Below, in pieces: positions 1 to 6,600 of a DNA stretch of 9,552 nt (within the stretch, counting starts at the first letter, position 1; every line of letters begins with the position of its first letter). The notes beneath the pieces were generated by a model. That model was not told the origin of the DNA. It did not search any database and was given only the letters and a program-made list of their open reading frames with translations. Source of the DNA: Acidimicrobiia bacterium (lineage in GTDB: Bacteria > Actinomycetota > Acidimicrobiia > Spongiisociales > UBA5794); assembly GCA_030598905.1 (NCBI GenBank), contig JAUVPA010000050.1, forward strand, positions 1 to 9,552. The letters are read 5' to 3'. The position numbers were made by a program, and so were the translations under genes.

Positions 1-2
1 CG

Positions 3-248
3 GAAGCCGTCGTCGCTGCGGCGGGCATCGGAAGAGTTGTACCGGGTGCTGCGGTCGTGGGCGGCGGGTCGGTGCCCGGTTCAGCCATCGACACCCCGGT
101 GATCGAGCTTCCCCACATGACGCGCGACCTCCTGCTGGCAAACGAGCCGCCGATCGTCTCCACCCAACGCGACGCGACAACCGTGGTCAATCTCCGTACG
201 GTCGACCCCTCCTCGGATGAGGTCGTCGCTACCGCCATGGCGAGCTGA
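3..248 (+). CDS. selA: L-seryl-tRNA(Sec) selenium transferase, C-terminal end (5' truncated by window)
   Basis: Only the last 81 codons are present; the frame is open to the left edge and ends in TGA at 246-248. SelA is a PLP-dependent enzyme that converts seryl-tRNA(Sec) to selenocysteinyl-tRNA(Sec) using selenophosphate. The visible part matches the family's C-terminal subdomain: a GGGSVPG turn (starting with codon 60-62), then an 'IELP' strand, a 'DLLLANEPPIV' helix and turn, and the closing 'VVNLRTVDPSSDEVV', which corresponds to the usual 'LDLRTV.P.ED' ending. The PLP lysine and most of the enzyme lie outside the window. The identification is strengthened by selB starting one base after the stop, the classical selAB arrangement. 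A GTG at 57 is only an internal valine codon of this frame, not a start. Confidence 0.88.
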   Translation, partial: EAVVAAAGIGRVVPGAAVVGGGSVPGSAIDTPVIELPHMTRDLLLANEPPIVSTQRDATTVVNLRTVDPSSDEVVATAMAS

Positions 249-249
249 C

Positions 250-2019
250 GTGCCGATCGTCGGAACCGCCGGGCACGTCGACCACGGCAAGTCGACACTC
301 GTTCAGGCGCTCACCGGACGCGATCCGGATCGCTGGCGAGAGGAAAAAGAGAGGGGCCTGACGATCGACCTCGGTTTTGCATGGACCAACCTCGGAGCCG
401 GGGTCGAGGTTGGTTTTGTCGACGTCCCGGGCCACGAGAGATTCATCAAGAACATGCTGGCAGGCGTTGGAGGCATGGATGTGGCCATCCTCGTCGTAGC
501 GGCCGACGAGGGATGGATGCCGCAGACGGAGGAGCACGCCGCGATCCTCGACCTTCTCGGTATCACCCACGGAGTCGTGGCTCTGACCAGGATCGATCTG
601 GCAGATCCCGACGTCGTGGAACTCGCCCATCTCGAGGTCGACGAACTCGTCGCCGGAACCACGATCGAGGGATGGCCGATCATCCCGGTTTCTGCAGTGA
701 CAGGCGATGGACTCGATTCGCTGCGCGGCGCGCTGCTCGATCAGCTCGACGCGGCAGGACCCAGCCTCGACGAACGGCGGCCTCGGCTCTGGATCGATCG
801 GAGTTTCGTCATCGCTGGTGCCGGTGTAGTCGTTACCGGGACGCTCACAGGTGGAGAACTGTCAATAGACGATCACCTGCTCGTGTACCCAGATGGCGTC
901 GAGGCACGGGTCCGCGGGCTCCAGTCCCATGAAGCGTCGGTCGAGGTCGCTGCAGCGGGATCTCGGGTCGCCATCAACCTTGCCGGCGTGGACCGGGACG
1001 AGGTTCCGCGCGGCACTCTTCTCGCCGGCAGGCATTCCCTCATCACAACACGGCGTCTGCTCGGTTCCGTTCGTCGCGTGCGCGGACTCGAGGACGAACT
1101 CACCGACAGGGGCGCCTATCACCTCCATGTTGGAACGGCTGCGGTCCCAGTTCGCCTGCGTTTCCTCGAACACGGCGTCGCCCTGGTGACGTGTGCGACC
1201 GACGTGGCACTGCGTGCTGGCGACCGTTACATCCTGCGAGACACGGGGCGACGCGCCGTGGTTGCTGGCGGAACCGTCCTCGATCCCGATCCAGGCAGAA
1301 GACCAACGAGGGACTCAGCGAAGCTCATACAAGGAGCTATCAGCTCGGGAAGGGATGCCGTCGCAGAAGCCTTGCTCGTCGTCCACGGACGGCACAATGT
1401 CGAGAGACTCAGGGCATCGTCCGGCGGCGGTACTGCCTCGGGCCTCTCCGACGGAATCGAAATCGTCTCCAACGACGAGGCTCGGTCTATGGAGCACGAG
1501 GCAGTTGGCATCGTCTCCGACTACCACGAACGTCATCCCCTTCGCCCCGGCGTCCCGAAGAGCACGCTCGCTTCAGCGATGAGTATCCCGGGAACACTGC
1601 TCGACGTCCTCGTCGACGACTCCGTGGATCTCGTCGAAGATGGCACGGCAGTGCGGATGAACGACTTCAGCGTGGCCGCCGACATCCACGACTGGTCGGA
1701 AGTGCGCGCTGAACTGTCAGCGTCACTCGCCGTGCCCCGGGCATCGGACCTCGGGATCGAAGAGGACCTGATCCACGCCCTCATTCGTGAGGATCGGCTC
1801 GTCCGAGTGGCGGACGACCTCGTCTACCTGTCGGAGCAGATCGACCAGATCCGCGACCGGCTCGACGCCATCGAATCGCCCTTCACCGTGAGCACATTCC
1901 GCGACGAACTCGGACTCTCTCGCCGCCAGGCAGTGCCGCTTCTCGAGTGGACCGATCGTCAGGGATGGACCAAACGCGACGGCGACTTCCGCACCGTCAG
2001 ACGACAGCCATCCGATTGA
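250..2019 (+). CDS. selB: Selenocysteine-specific translation elongation factor SelB
   Basis: This is a 589-residue GTPase that brings Sec-tRNA(Sec) to UGA codons preceding a SECIS element. The GTP-binding motifs are visible: GHVDHGKST (residues 8-16), the switch I region KERGLTID (about 33-40), DVPGH (58-62), TRID (113-116) in the place of NKxD, and SA (148-149). EF-Tu-like beta-barrel domains follow. The C-terminal third holds the winged helices that bind SECIS RNA; the final 'SPFTVSTFRDELGLSRRQAVPLLEW' block is the family signature of the last winged helix (quoted in part: FRDELGLSRRQAVPLLEW). I chose the GTG at 250 because SelB proteins begin just before the GTAGHVDHGKS motif. The upstream in-frame ATG at 217 would add 11 poorly conserved residues and overlap selA by 32 bases. 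Its length is close to the E. coli protein (614). Its 3' end overlaps the convergent whiB-like gene by 23 bases. Confidence 0.95.
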   Translation: MPIVGTAGHVDHGKSTLVQALTGRDPDRWREEKERGLTIDLGFAWTNLGAGVEVGFVDVPGHERFIKNMLAGVGGMDVAILVVAADEGWMPQTEEHAAILDLLGITHGVVALTRIDLADPDVVELAHLEVDELVAGTTIEGWPIIPVSAVTGDGLDSLRGALLDQLDAAGPSLDERRPRLWIDRSFVIAGAGVVVTGTLTGGELSIDDHLLVYPDGVEARVRGLQSHEASVEVAAAGSRVAINLAGVDRDEVPRGTLLAGRHSLITTRRLLGSVRRVRGLEDELTDRGAYHLHVGTAAVPVRLRFLEHGVALVTCATDVALRAGDRYILRDTGRRAVVAGGTVLDPDPGRRPTRDSAKLIQGAISSGRDAVAEALLVVHGRHNVERLRASSGGGTASGLSDGIEIVSNDEARSMEHEAVGIVSDYHERHPLRPGVPKSTLASAMSIPGTLLDVLVDDSVDLVEDGTAVRMNDFSVAADIHDWSEVRAELSASLAVPRASDLGIEEDLIHALIREDRLVRVADDLVYLSEQIDQIRDRLDAIESPFTVSTFRDELGLSRRQAVPLLEWTDRQGWTKRDGDFRTVRRQPSD

Positions 2020-2257
2020 CACGCTGTCGCCGCTCGGCCTCGGTGAGACCACCCCAAATCCCGTACGGCTCGCGGATGGTCATCGCGTACTCGAGACAGT
2101 CGTCCGCAACCGGACACACCTGGCAGATGGACTTCGCCCTCAGCTCTCGCCGCTCTCGCTCGTCCTTTCTCTCAGAATTGCTCGGAGGAAAGAACAGGTG
2201 CGAATGGTTGCCTCGGCAAAGCGCTACAGGCTGCCAAGAGCGATCGAGTGCGATCAC
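1997..2257 (-). CDS. WhiB-family [4Fe-4S] transcriptional regulator
   Basis: This is a small protein of 86 residues with the start chosen here. It has the four cysteines expected for a WhiB iron-sulfur cluster: one in 'VALCRGNHSHLFFP' (about residue 14), then a CQVC pair and a further C six residues on (about 45, 48 and 54), with the C-x2-C-x5-C spacing. The GIWGG turn (about 66-70) is followed by a basic tail. Wbl proteins bind the major sigma factor and regulate division, redox or stress genes. The open frame extends upstream to 2344, but a GTG at 2257-2255 has an AAGGGAGA-type ribosome-binding site seven bases before it, and the protein then begins at the usual distance from the first Cys. 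There is no C-terminal AT-hook, so it is not WhiB7-like. Which Wbl subfamily it belongs to is unclear. It lies downstream of nfeD on the same strand with a 96-base gap containing an AT-rich patch (about 2329-2350) that could hold its own promoter. Confidence 0.92.
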   Translation of the reverse strand: MIALDRSWQPVALCRGNHSHLFFPPSNSERKDERERRELRAKSICQVCPVADDCLEYAMTIREPYGIWGGLTEAERRQRVNRMAVV

Positions 2258-2353
2258 AGGACGGTCTCCCTTCGGATGAGCTGACACCAGCGGCGGCAGG
2301 AACCTAGACGCGACAAGGGCTCTCGCCCAGGAAAAATATGGCAAATTCGCTTG

Positions 2354-3649
2354 CTAGTCGCGAACACCTTCGTCGACCGGTGCCGGGTCGACCTCGAGCA
2401 CAATCCCACTGATCGATGCCACCACGACGGAATCTCCAGCCTTGATCCCCGCTTCGCGATGTGATCTCCCCCTCCAGCGAGCTCCATCAACATTAACGAC
2501 GCCCTCAGGTGTGAAGTCCGTTTCAGCAACACCGGATCGTCCCACCAGACCCTCGCGGCCAATCGTTGGCGTCGAGTACCGCGACCTGGCGATCGCCGTC
2601 AAGGCAAACCCGTAGAAGAGCGCGGCGCCGATCACCACCGTGACCACGACCCACGGCACCGGCCCGAACTGGGGAAGGGCGGTGGTGAAGTTGAGACCAC
2701 CGGCAAGCAGCAGACCCGTACCCACGACACTGCGCCACCCGATCCTCCCTCGCTGGAAGTCCCAGTTATACGCAAAGAGGCCGACAACGGACGCGGCGAC
2801 GGCCGGCCAGTTCATCGGCAGGGTTGCCATTCCGTACCCGGCGAGAAAGAGGCTGATCACAGCAGCGGCTGCGGTCACTCCAACGCCGGCTGCGTAAAAC
2901 TCGAAGGTCGCCACGGCGATGCCCGACACGAGAAAGAAGAACGCCGTTTCCGGTTTGGATGCCAGGCGGAGGACTCTATCGAGAAGGCTTGGCTTGCGGA
3001 ATTCCACGACTCGCGACGGCACGGTCACCTCTGTGCCGTCCTCGATGGTCCTGGTGGCGGCCGTGCTGATCGTGTGGTGTGTTCCATCGGGCCGAGTGAG
3101 CACAACACCATCGAGACCGACGATGAGTTGACCGACCGACGGTACGACATCGTCGATATAGCCGGGAACGGGTTCAGCCACGACAACCTCGCTCCGGGAG
3201 AATGTGTTGGTGGCTCCTTCGGCGGGTCGATCGGGCCGCAGCGGTGCCGTGCCCGAGCCGTTGGCCACCATCGGCTCGAGATAGCCGAAACGCACTCCCG
3301 GTGCCGCCGCGCCGCGATCTGCGAGATTCAAGACACTGGCTATGCCGCCACGAGCGACGGCGGGCGCGGCGCCAATCCAGGCGACGACCGGGGCCGGAGA
3401 CGTTGTGATCGCCTCATACATCGCGGTCGGATCTCCCGACGTTATGCCCGGCGAGTCGATTTGGAGAACGAAGAGATGTGCCTCAGTGTCAGACAAAGTC
3501 TCCGCAACCCAGTCCATCAGCCGCTGATCAGCGGGCTTGGCAATGTCCAACACGACGACGTGATCCTCGCCGTCGTGCGCCGCAGCCGACGCGATGAGCG
3601 ACAGCAGACCGATGAGGAGAAGAGGCAGAATGAGGCGGCTCCTGATCAT
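2354..3649 (-). CDS. NfeD-family membrane protein with degenerate ClpP-like domain
   Basis: This is a 431-residue protein of the long NfeD type (ClpP-like domain, membrane segments, OB-fold). Residues 1 to about 25 form a signal peptide (basic 'MIRSRL' then a leucine-rich core ending ASAAA). Residues about 30-190 resemble the periplasmic ClpP/SppA-class serine-protease domain, including 'LFVLQIDSPG', equivalent to the usual 'DTPGG'. Several hydrophobic spans lie at about 236-360. Residues about 362-425 ('GREGLVGRSGVAETDFTPEG...GDSVVV') are the soluble OB-fold. Long NfeD proteins are linked to membrane protein quality control alongside stomatin/flotillin partners; no stomatin gene is adjacent here. 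The residue expected to be the catalytic Ser appears to be lost ('VARGGIAS' where homologues have 'ARAASAGT'). I chose the ATG at 3649 because it begins the signal peptide; the frame runs on upstream to 3835, through the divergent gene. No clear ribosome-binding site precedes it, so it may be leaderless. Confidence 0.88.
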   Translation of the reverse strand: MIRSRLILPLLLIGLLSLIASAAAHDGEDHVVVLDIAKPADQRLMDWVAETLSDTEAHLFVLQIDSPGITSGDPTAMYEAITTSPAPVVAWIGAAPAVARGGIASVLNLADRGAAAPGVRFGYLEPMVANGSGTAPLRPDRPAEGATNTFSRSEVVVAEPVPGYIDDVVPSVGQLIVGLDGVVLTRPDGTHHTISTAATRTIEDGTEVTVPSRVVEFRKPSLLDRVLRLASKPETAFFFLVSGIAVATFEFYAAGVGVTAAAAVISLFLAGYGMATLPMNWPAVAASVVGLFAYNWDFQRGRIGWRSVVGTGLLLAGGLNFTTALPQFGPVPWVVVTVVIGAALFYGFALTAIARSRYSTPTIGREGLVGRSGVAETDFTPEGVVNVDGARWRGRSHREAGIKAGDSVVVASISGIVLEVDPAPVDEGVRD

Positions 3650-3718
3650 CGAAGGAGATGATATTGGTGACACCGAATCCAGTATGTAGTCGCCGCGTTG
3701 CCGGGTACGATTCGGGCC

Positions 3719-4087
3719 ATGTCCCGGATCCTGGTCGTCGCAGACGCCTTGTGGGTGCGCAACGAGGTTCACTCTGCTCTGTCCGTCGGTAGCAACGAGC
3801 TGATCGACCACGACGACCCGGCAACGGCTGCTCAAACGGCGATCGACCGGGAAGTGGACGCCGTCGTCGTCGATCTACAGATCGGATCGATGGGGGGCAT
3901 GGCCGTGACGAGAACCATCCGTGCCACAGACAACGATGGCCGCGCGCTGCCGGTCGTCATGCTCCTCGACCGGGGAGCAGACACATTTCTCGCCGGGCGT
4001 GCAGGAGCCGACGGCTGGGTAGTCAAGCCGTTCGGCGCCCGCGAATTACGCGACGCTCTCGCTACCGCGGCCCACGCTCCAGCGTGA
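3719..4087 (+). CDS. Stand-alone response-regulator receiver-domain protein
   Basis: This is a 122-residue single-domain protein with the receiver (CheY-like) fold pattern: a first strand 'RILVVAD', the phospho-acceptor candidate Asp52 in 'AVVVDLQIGSMGGM', a fourth strand 'LPVVMLL', then 'AGADGWVVKPF' with the conserved Lys103-Pro104. There is no output domain, so it would act through protein partners or phosphotransfer, and no histidine kinase is adjacent. Two conserved positions deviate. The acidic pair that binds Mg2+ is reduced to one Asp (Ala8-Asp9), and the conserved Thr/Ser after the fourth strand is Leu83. It may therefore signal atypically. An in-frame TTG at 3698 would add seven residues; I prefer the ATG at 3719, which sits just before the first strand. 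It is divergent from nfeD across a 69-base gap that must hold both promoters. It lies 49 bases upstream of the CorC-like gene and could share its transcript. Confidence 0.85.
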   Translation: MSRILVVADALWVRNEVHSALSVGSNELIDHDDPATAAQTAIDREVDAVVVDLQIGSMGGMAVTRTIRATDNDGRALPVVMLLDRGADTFLAGRAGADGWVVKPFGARELRDALATAAHAPA

Positions 4088-4111
4088 CCAGCGACTCGGA
4101 CCCTCGAAGTA

Positions 4112-4139
4112 CGTCGGTCCTCCGTGGGGAGGACCGATG
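4112..4139 (+). promoter_or_regulatory. Hairpin enclosing the ribosome-binding site and ATG of the CorC-like gene
   Basis: CGGTCCTCC (4115-4123) and GGAGGACCG (4128-4136) are a perfect 9-bp inverted repeat with a GTGG loop. Pairing continues with T4114-A4137, G4113-T4138 (wobble) and C4112-G4139, giving a 12-bp stem. The right arm contains the GGGGAGG Shine-Dalgarno sequence, and the ATG start codon (4137-4139) forms the base of the stem. Both would be buried in mRNA. There is no T-run after it, so it is not a normal terminator for the preceding gene. A translational switch is an inference. Confidence 0.6.
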
Positions 4140-5384
4140 AACGCGGACACCTTCATCTACCTGTCGATCCTCGCCGTGTGTACCTTGGCTTCTGGGTTCT
4201 TCTCGGGTTCCGAAACGGCCTTCATCGGGCTCTCCAAGGAACGAGTCCATCGCATGGCCGCTGAGGGAAAACGCGGGCAAAAGGTCCAGGAGCTCCTTGC
4301 CACCCCCGAGCGGCTCCTGTCGACGCTGCTCGTCGCCAACAACCTCGTCAACGTCCTCGCTGCCGCCGTCGCCACGACTCTGTTCATCTCACTGATCGGC
4401 GTGCAATGGGGACCGTGGGTCGCCACCGCGGTGATGACCGGTGTGATTCTCGTCTTCGGTGAGATCACGCCAAAAACAGTCGCGGCCCGATACCCGGAGC
4501 GGTTCGCCGTAGCGGTGGCACCAACGATTCTCAATCTCTCCGTTGTGCTCTCCCCCGTCGCCAGGTTCTTCGCCAGCATCACGCGCGGCCTTCTCGCTTT
4601 GCTCCGAATCCCTGTAAACGACACGAACGACGCCGTGACCGAGGAGGACATACGCGCCCTCGCAGAGCTCGGCCATCGGGGAGGGGCAATCGAGGCCGTC
4701 GAACGCGAGATCATCGATGCCCTCTTCGACGTCGCCGATCGACCGGTCCGTGACGTGATGACACCTCGGATCGACATCGTGACTCTCTCCGAACCAATCG
4801 CGATGAGTGACGTGCGCCACGTCGTGTCGTCGACGGGACACTCCCGCTACCCCGTGACCTCCGGTGATCTTGACGACTTGCGGGGCATCCTCTACGTGAA
4901 GGACCTTCTCCAACTCGATGAAGACCCTGGGCCTGAGGTGATTTCGCAGATGCTCCGGGCGCCTAACTTCTTTCCCGAGTCGGCGACGATTCTCGACACC
5001 TTGCAGAAGATGCGAGAACGCCATGCCGCCATCGGCGTGATCCTGGATGAACACGGAGGCCTCGAAGGCATCATCACACCCAAGGATCTCTTGGCGGAGT
5101 TGGTCGGCGAGCTGCAAGACGAATACGACCCGGGTACACCAAGCGCCGTGCGGATCGACGACGGGCAATGGCTCGCAGACGGACGACTACCGCTCGAGGA
5201 CCTCGCGGCCGAACTCGACGCTGAACTGCCCAACGGGCCGTTCTCGACCGTCGCCGGACTGTTCCTGGCGACTGCCGGCAACGTGCCGGACGAGGGAGAC
5301 ACCGTTGTCGTCGAGGGATTTCGCCTGACGGTGCTCCAGATGGACAAGAACCGGGTGGACCGCATCAGGATCGACACGACCTGA
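4137..5384 (+). CDS. CorC/HlyC (CNNM/DUF21-CBS) family membrane transport protein
   Basis: This is a 415-residue protein with the complete architecture of the CorB/CorC-CNNM family, implicated in Mg2+ (and sometimes Co2+) efflux. The DUF21 transmembrane domain spans residues 1 to about 160, with the family motifs SGSETAF (23-29) and FGEITPKT (107-114). A CBS pair covers about 205-325: 'RPVRDVMTPRIDIVTL' opens the first repeat, and 'AAIGVILDEHGGLEGIITPKD' (shown in part: VILDEHGGLEGIITPKD) marks the second. The CorC_HlyC domain is at about 333-413 ('GTVAGL'-type core, here 'FSTVAGLFL'). The start at ATG 4137 is fixed by a GGGGAGG ribosome-binding site five bases upstream, which is itself inside a strong hairpin. 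Transported ion and direction cannot be read from sequence; older annotations call such proteins hemolysins, which is not supported. Confidence 0.93.
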   Translation: MNADTFIYLSILAVCTLASGFFSGSETAFIGLSKERVHRMAAEGKRGQKVQELLATPERLLSTLLVANNLVNVLAAAVATTLFISLIGVQWGPWVATAVMTGVILVFGEITPKTVAARYPERFAVAVAPTILNLSVVLSPVARFFASITRGLLALLRIPVNDTNDAVTEEDIRALAELGHRGGAIEAVEREIIDALFDVADRPVRDVMTPRIDIVTLSEPIAMSDVRHVVSSTGHSRYPVTSGDLDDLRGILYVKDLLQLDEDPGPEVISQMLRAPNFFPESATILDTLQKMRERHAAIGVILDEHGGLEGIITPKDLLAELVGELQDEYDPGTPSAVRIDDGQWLADGRLPLEDLAAELDAELPNGPFSTVAGLFLATAGNVPDEGDTVVVEGFRLTVLQMDKNRVDRIRIDTT

Positions 5385-5406
5385 GCAGGCTGGCCCGACG
5401 GCGCGA

Positions 5407-5412
5407 TATGCT
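5407..5412 (+). promoter_or_regulatory. Possible -10 element of the tRNA-Pro gene
   Basis: TATGCT lies 9 bases before the first base of the mature tRNA, a plausible distance for a short 5' leader. No convincing -35 hexamer stands 16-18 bases upstream, where the end of the CorC-like gene is located. It is a weak call based on one hexamer and position. Confidence 0.35.
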
Positions 5413-5421
5413 TGTCACAAT

Positions 5422-5498
5422 CGGGACGTAGCGCAGCTTGGTAGCGCGCATCGTTCGGGACGATGAGGTCGCCGGTTCAAATCCGGCCGTCCCGACCA
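5422..5498 (+). tRNA. tRNA-Pro (anticodon CGG)
   Basis: A full 77-base cloverleaf can be drawn. The acceptor stem CGGGACG (5422-5428) pairs with CGTCCCG (5488-5494), followed by discriminator A5495 and an encoded CCA (5496-5498). The D-arm GTAGCGCAGCTTGGTAGCGC is typical of bacterial tRNA-Pro. The anticodon stem CATCG (5449-5453) pairs with CGATG (5461-5465) around the loop TTCGGGA, placing the anticodon CGG at 5456-5458. The T-arm has GCCGG/CCGGC around TTCAAAT. It decodes CCG. It is followed immediately by a terminator and shows no sign of an integrated element or repeated 3' end. Confidence 0.97.
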
Positions 5499-5499
5499 C

Positions 5500-5534
5500 A
5501 GACCCCCAGGCACCCGCTTGGGGGTCTTGTTCTT
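5500..5534 (+). terminator. Intrinsic terminator of tRNA-Pro
   Basis: AGACCCCCA (5500-5508) and TGGGGGTCT (5519-5527) form a perfect 9-bp stem with a 10-base loop, followed by a T-rich tail (TGTTCTT). It begins two bases after the tRNA CCA end and would end transcription coming from the tRNA or from the CorC-like gene. Confidence 0.8.
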
Positions 5535-5577
5535 GCGTAAGAAACGCGCGCATAACGCGCGTTTCTTACGCAAGAAC
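5529..5577. repeat. Perfect 22-bp inverted repeat at the asd 3' end
   Basis: The left arm (5529-5550) and right arm (5556-5577) are exact reverse complements, with a 5-base loop CATAA. The right arm contains the last three sense codons and the TAA stop of asd (5566-5577 read on the minus strand); the left arm is an inverted copy of that gene end. Each arm also has its own internal symmetry, TTCTTGCGTAAGAA on the left and TTCTTACGCAAGAA on the right, so shorter hairpins are possible. There is no T-run on either side, so a bidirectional terminator of non-canonical type is likely but not certain. Confidence 0.85.
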
Positions 5578-6600
5578 GGTGAGGAGTTCGGCGAGTTGGA
5601 CGGCGTTCAGTGCGGCGCCCTTGCGTAGGTTGTCTCCGACAACCCACAAGTTGATCCCACCCGGGTCCCCCACTGTCTCGCGCACACGCCCGATGAGGAC
5701 ATCGTCGATGCCCGTCGAATCGAGTGGCGTCGGCACCTTCTCGTCGTCCCACAGCTGGGCGCCGGGAGCGGTCGACAGAACCGATCGGACCTCGTCCAAC
5801 GCCACGGCACGGTCGAACCACATCGACGCCGCCATGCCATGACCCACCATCGTCGGCACCCGCACACAGGTCGGCTCGATTCGTATGTCGGGTGCGTCCA
5901 AGATCTTTCGTGACTCGTTGACGAGCTTCCACTCTTCATCGGTGTAGCCACCGTCGCTGAGCGAACCGGCGAGCGGGACCACGTTGTAGCCGATCGGTCT
6001 GGCGTACAGATCGTTGCCGGGATCCTCCCAGCCACCACCTACCAGCGCTTCTTCGCGGGCCCCGAGTGCCGCCAGCTCGGATCTGAGCACTTCCATGCCC
6101 CGCCTTCCCGAACCGGAAGTGGACTGATAGGAGGTAGCGACCATGCGGTCGAGACCGAAAGCGCCGTGGAGAGGACCGGCTGCCATCATCAGCGCCATCG
6201 TGGTGCAGTTGGGATTGGCGATGATCCCGTCGTGCGCCTCGATGGCGGCATCGTTCACCTGAGCGACCACGAGGGGAACGTGATTGTCCATTCGGAATGC
6301 GGAGGAGTTGTCGATGACGACGGCGCCTGCTGTCGCGAATCTCGGCGCATGGGCCCGCGACCGCGCCGCCCCGGCCGAGTAGAGGGCGATGTCAATACCA
6401 CCGGGATCTGCGGTCTCGAGGTTCTCGATGGTGACCGTGCCCCACTTGGTAGACACCTGGTCTCCGGCTGAGCGCTCGGACGCCATGAAGCGCAGCGCCC
6501 CCACCGGGAAATCCCGTTCTTCGAGGACTTGGGTCATCGTGCGGCCGACTGCGCCCGTCGCCCCGACAACGGCAACAGTGGGTTTGGTGTACTGCTTCAT
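5566..6600 (-). CDS. asd: Aspartate-semialdehyde dehydrogenase
   Basis: This 344-residue enzyme reduces aspartyl-4-phosphate to aspartate semialdehyde with NADPH, the second step of lysine/diaminopimelate, threonine and methionine synthesis. The dinucleotide-binding loop GATGAVG is at residues 13-19. The catalytic cysteine is Cys132 in 'NPNCTT'. Substrate-binding 'CVRVP' (245-249) is followed by His254 in 'GHGMAAS', the expected acid/base residue. The 'YQSTSGSG' loop (157-164) and the final 'DNLRKGAALNAVQLAE' block are family signatures. Length is normal for the family. The ATG (6600-6598) overlaps the lysC TGA as ATGA, with a GAGGG ribosome-binding site inside the lysC end, so translation is probably coupled. 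The stop codon lies inside a long inverted repeat. Confidence 0.97.
   Translation of the reverse strand: MKQYTKPTVAVVGATGAVGRTMTQVLEERDFPVGALRFMASERSAGDQVSTKWGTVTIENLETADPGGIDIALYSAGAARSRAHAPRFATAGAVVIDNSSAFRMDNHVPLVVAQVNDAAIEAHDGIIANPNCTTMALMMAAGPLHGAFGLDRMVATSYQSTSGSGRRGMEVLRSELAALGAREEALVGGGWEDPGNDLYARPIGYNVVPLAGSLSDGGYTDEEWKLVNESRKILDAPDIRIEPTCVRVPTMVGHGMAASMWFDRAVALDEVRSVLSTAPGAQLWDDEKVPTPLDSTGIDDVLIGRVRETVGDPGGINLWVVGDNLRKGAALNAVQLAELLTVLA

Noticed and set aside
3664..3678. GGTGACACC near-palindrome in the nfeD/receiver divergent gap as an operator
   Set aside because: The core is only four bases per side and the flanks do not match, so chance is sufficient. TATGTA/TACATA at 3683-3688 could be a -10 for either direction, but no paired -35 is visible.
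4389..5168. 259-codon open frame on the minus strand opposite the CorC-like gene
   Set aside because: It is entirely covered by the well-supported DUF21-CBS-CorC gene, and its translation is low-complexity His/Asp/Gly-rich with no domain pattern.
5422..5577. tRNA-Pro as an integration site with the inverted repeat as an att remnant
   Set aside because: No integrase, no duplicated tRNA 3' end and no foreign genes are present; the inverted repeat does not match the tRNA sequence.
5438..5842. Plus-strand frame through tRNA-Pro and the end of asd
   Set aside because: It starts inside the tRNA and runs through the terminator and the inverted repeat, so it cannot be a natural coding region.
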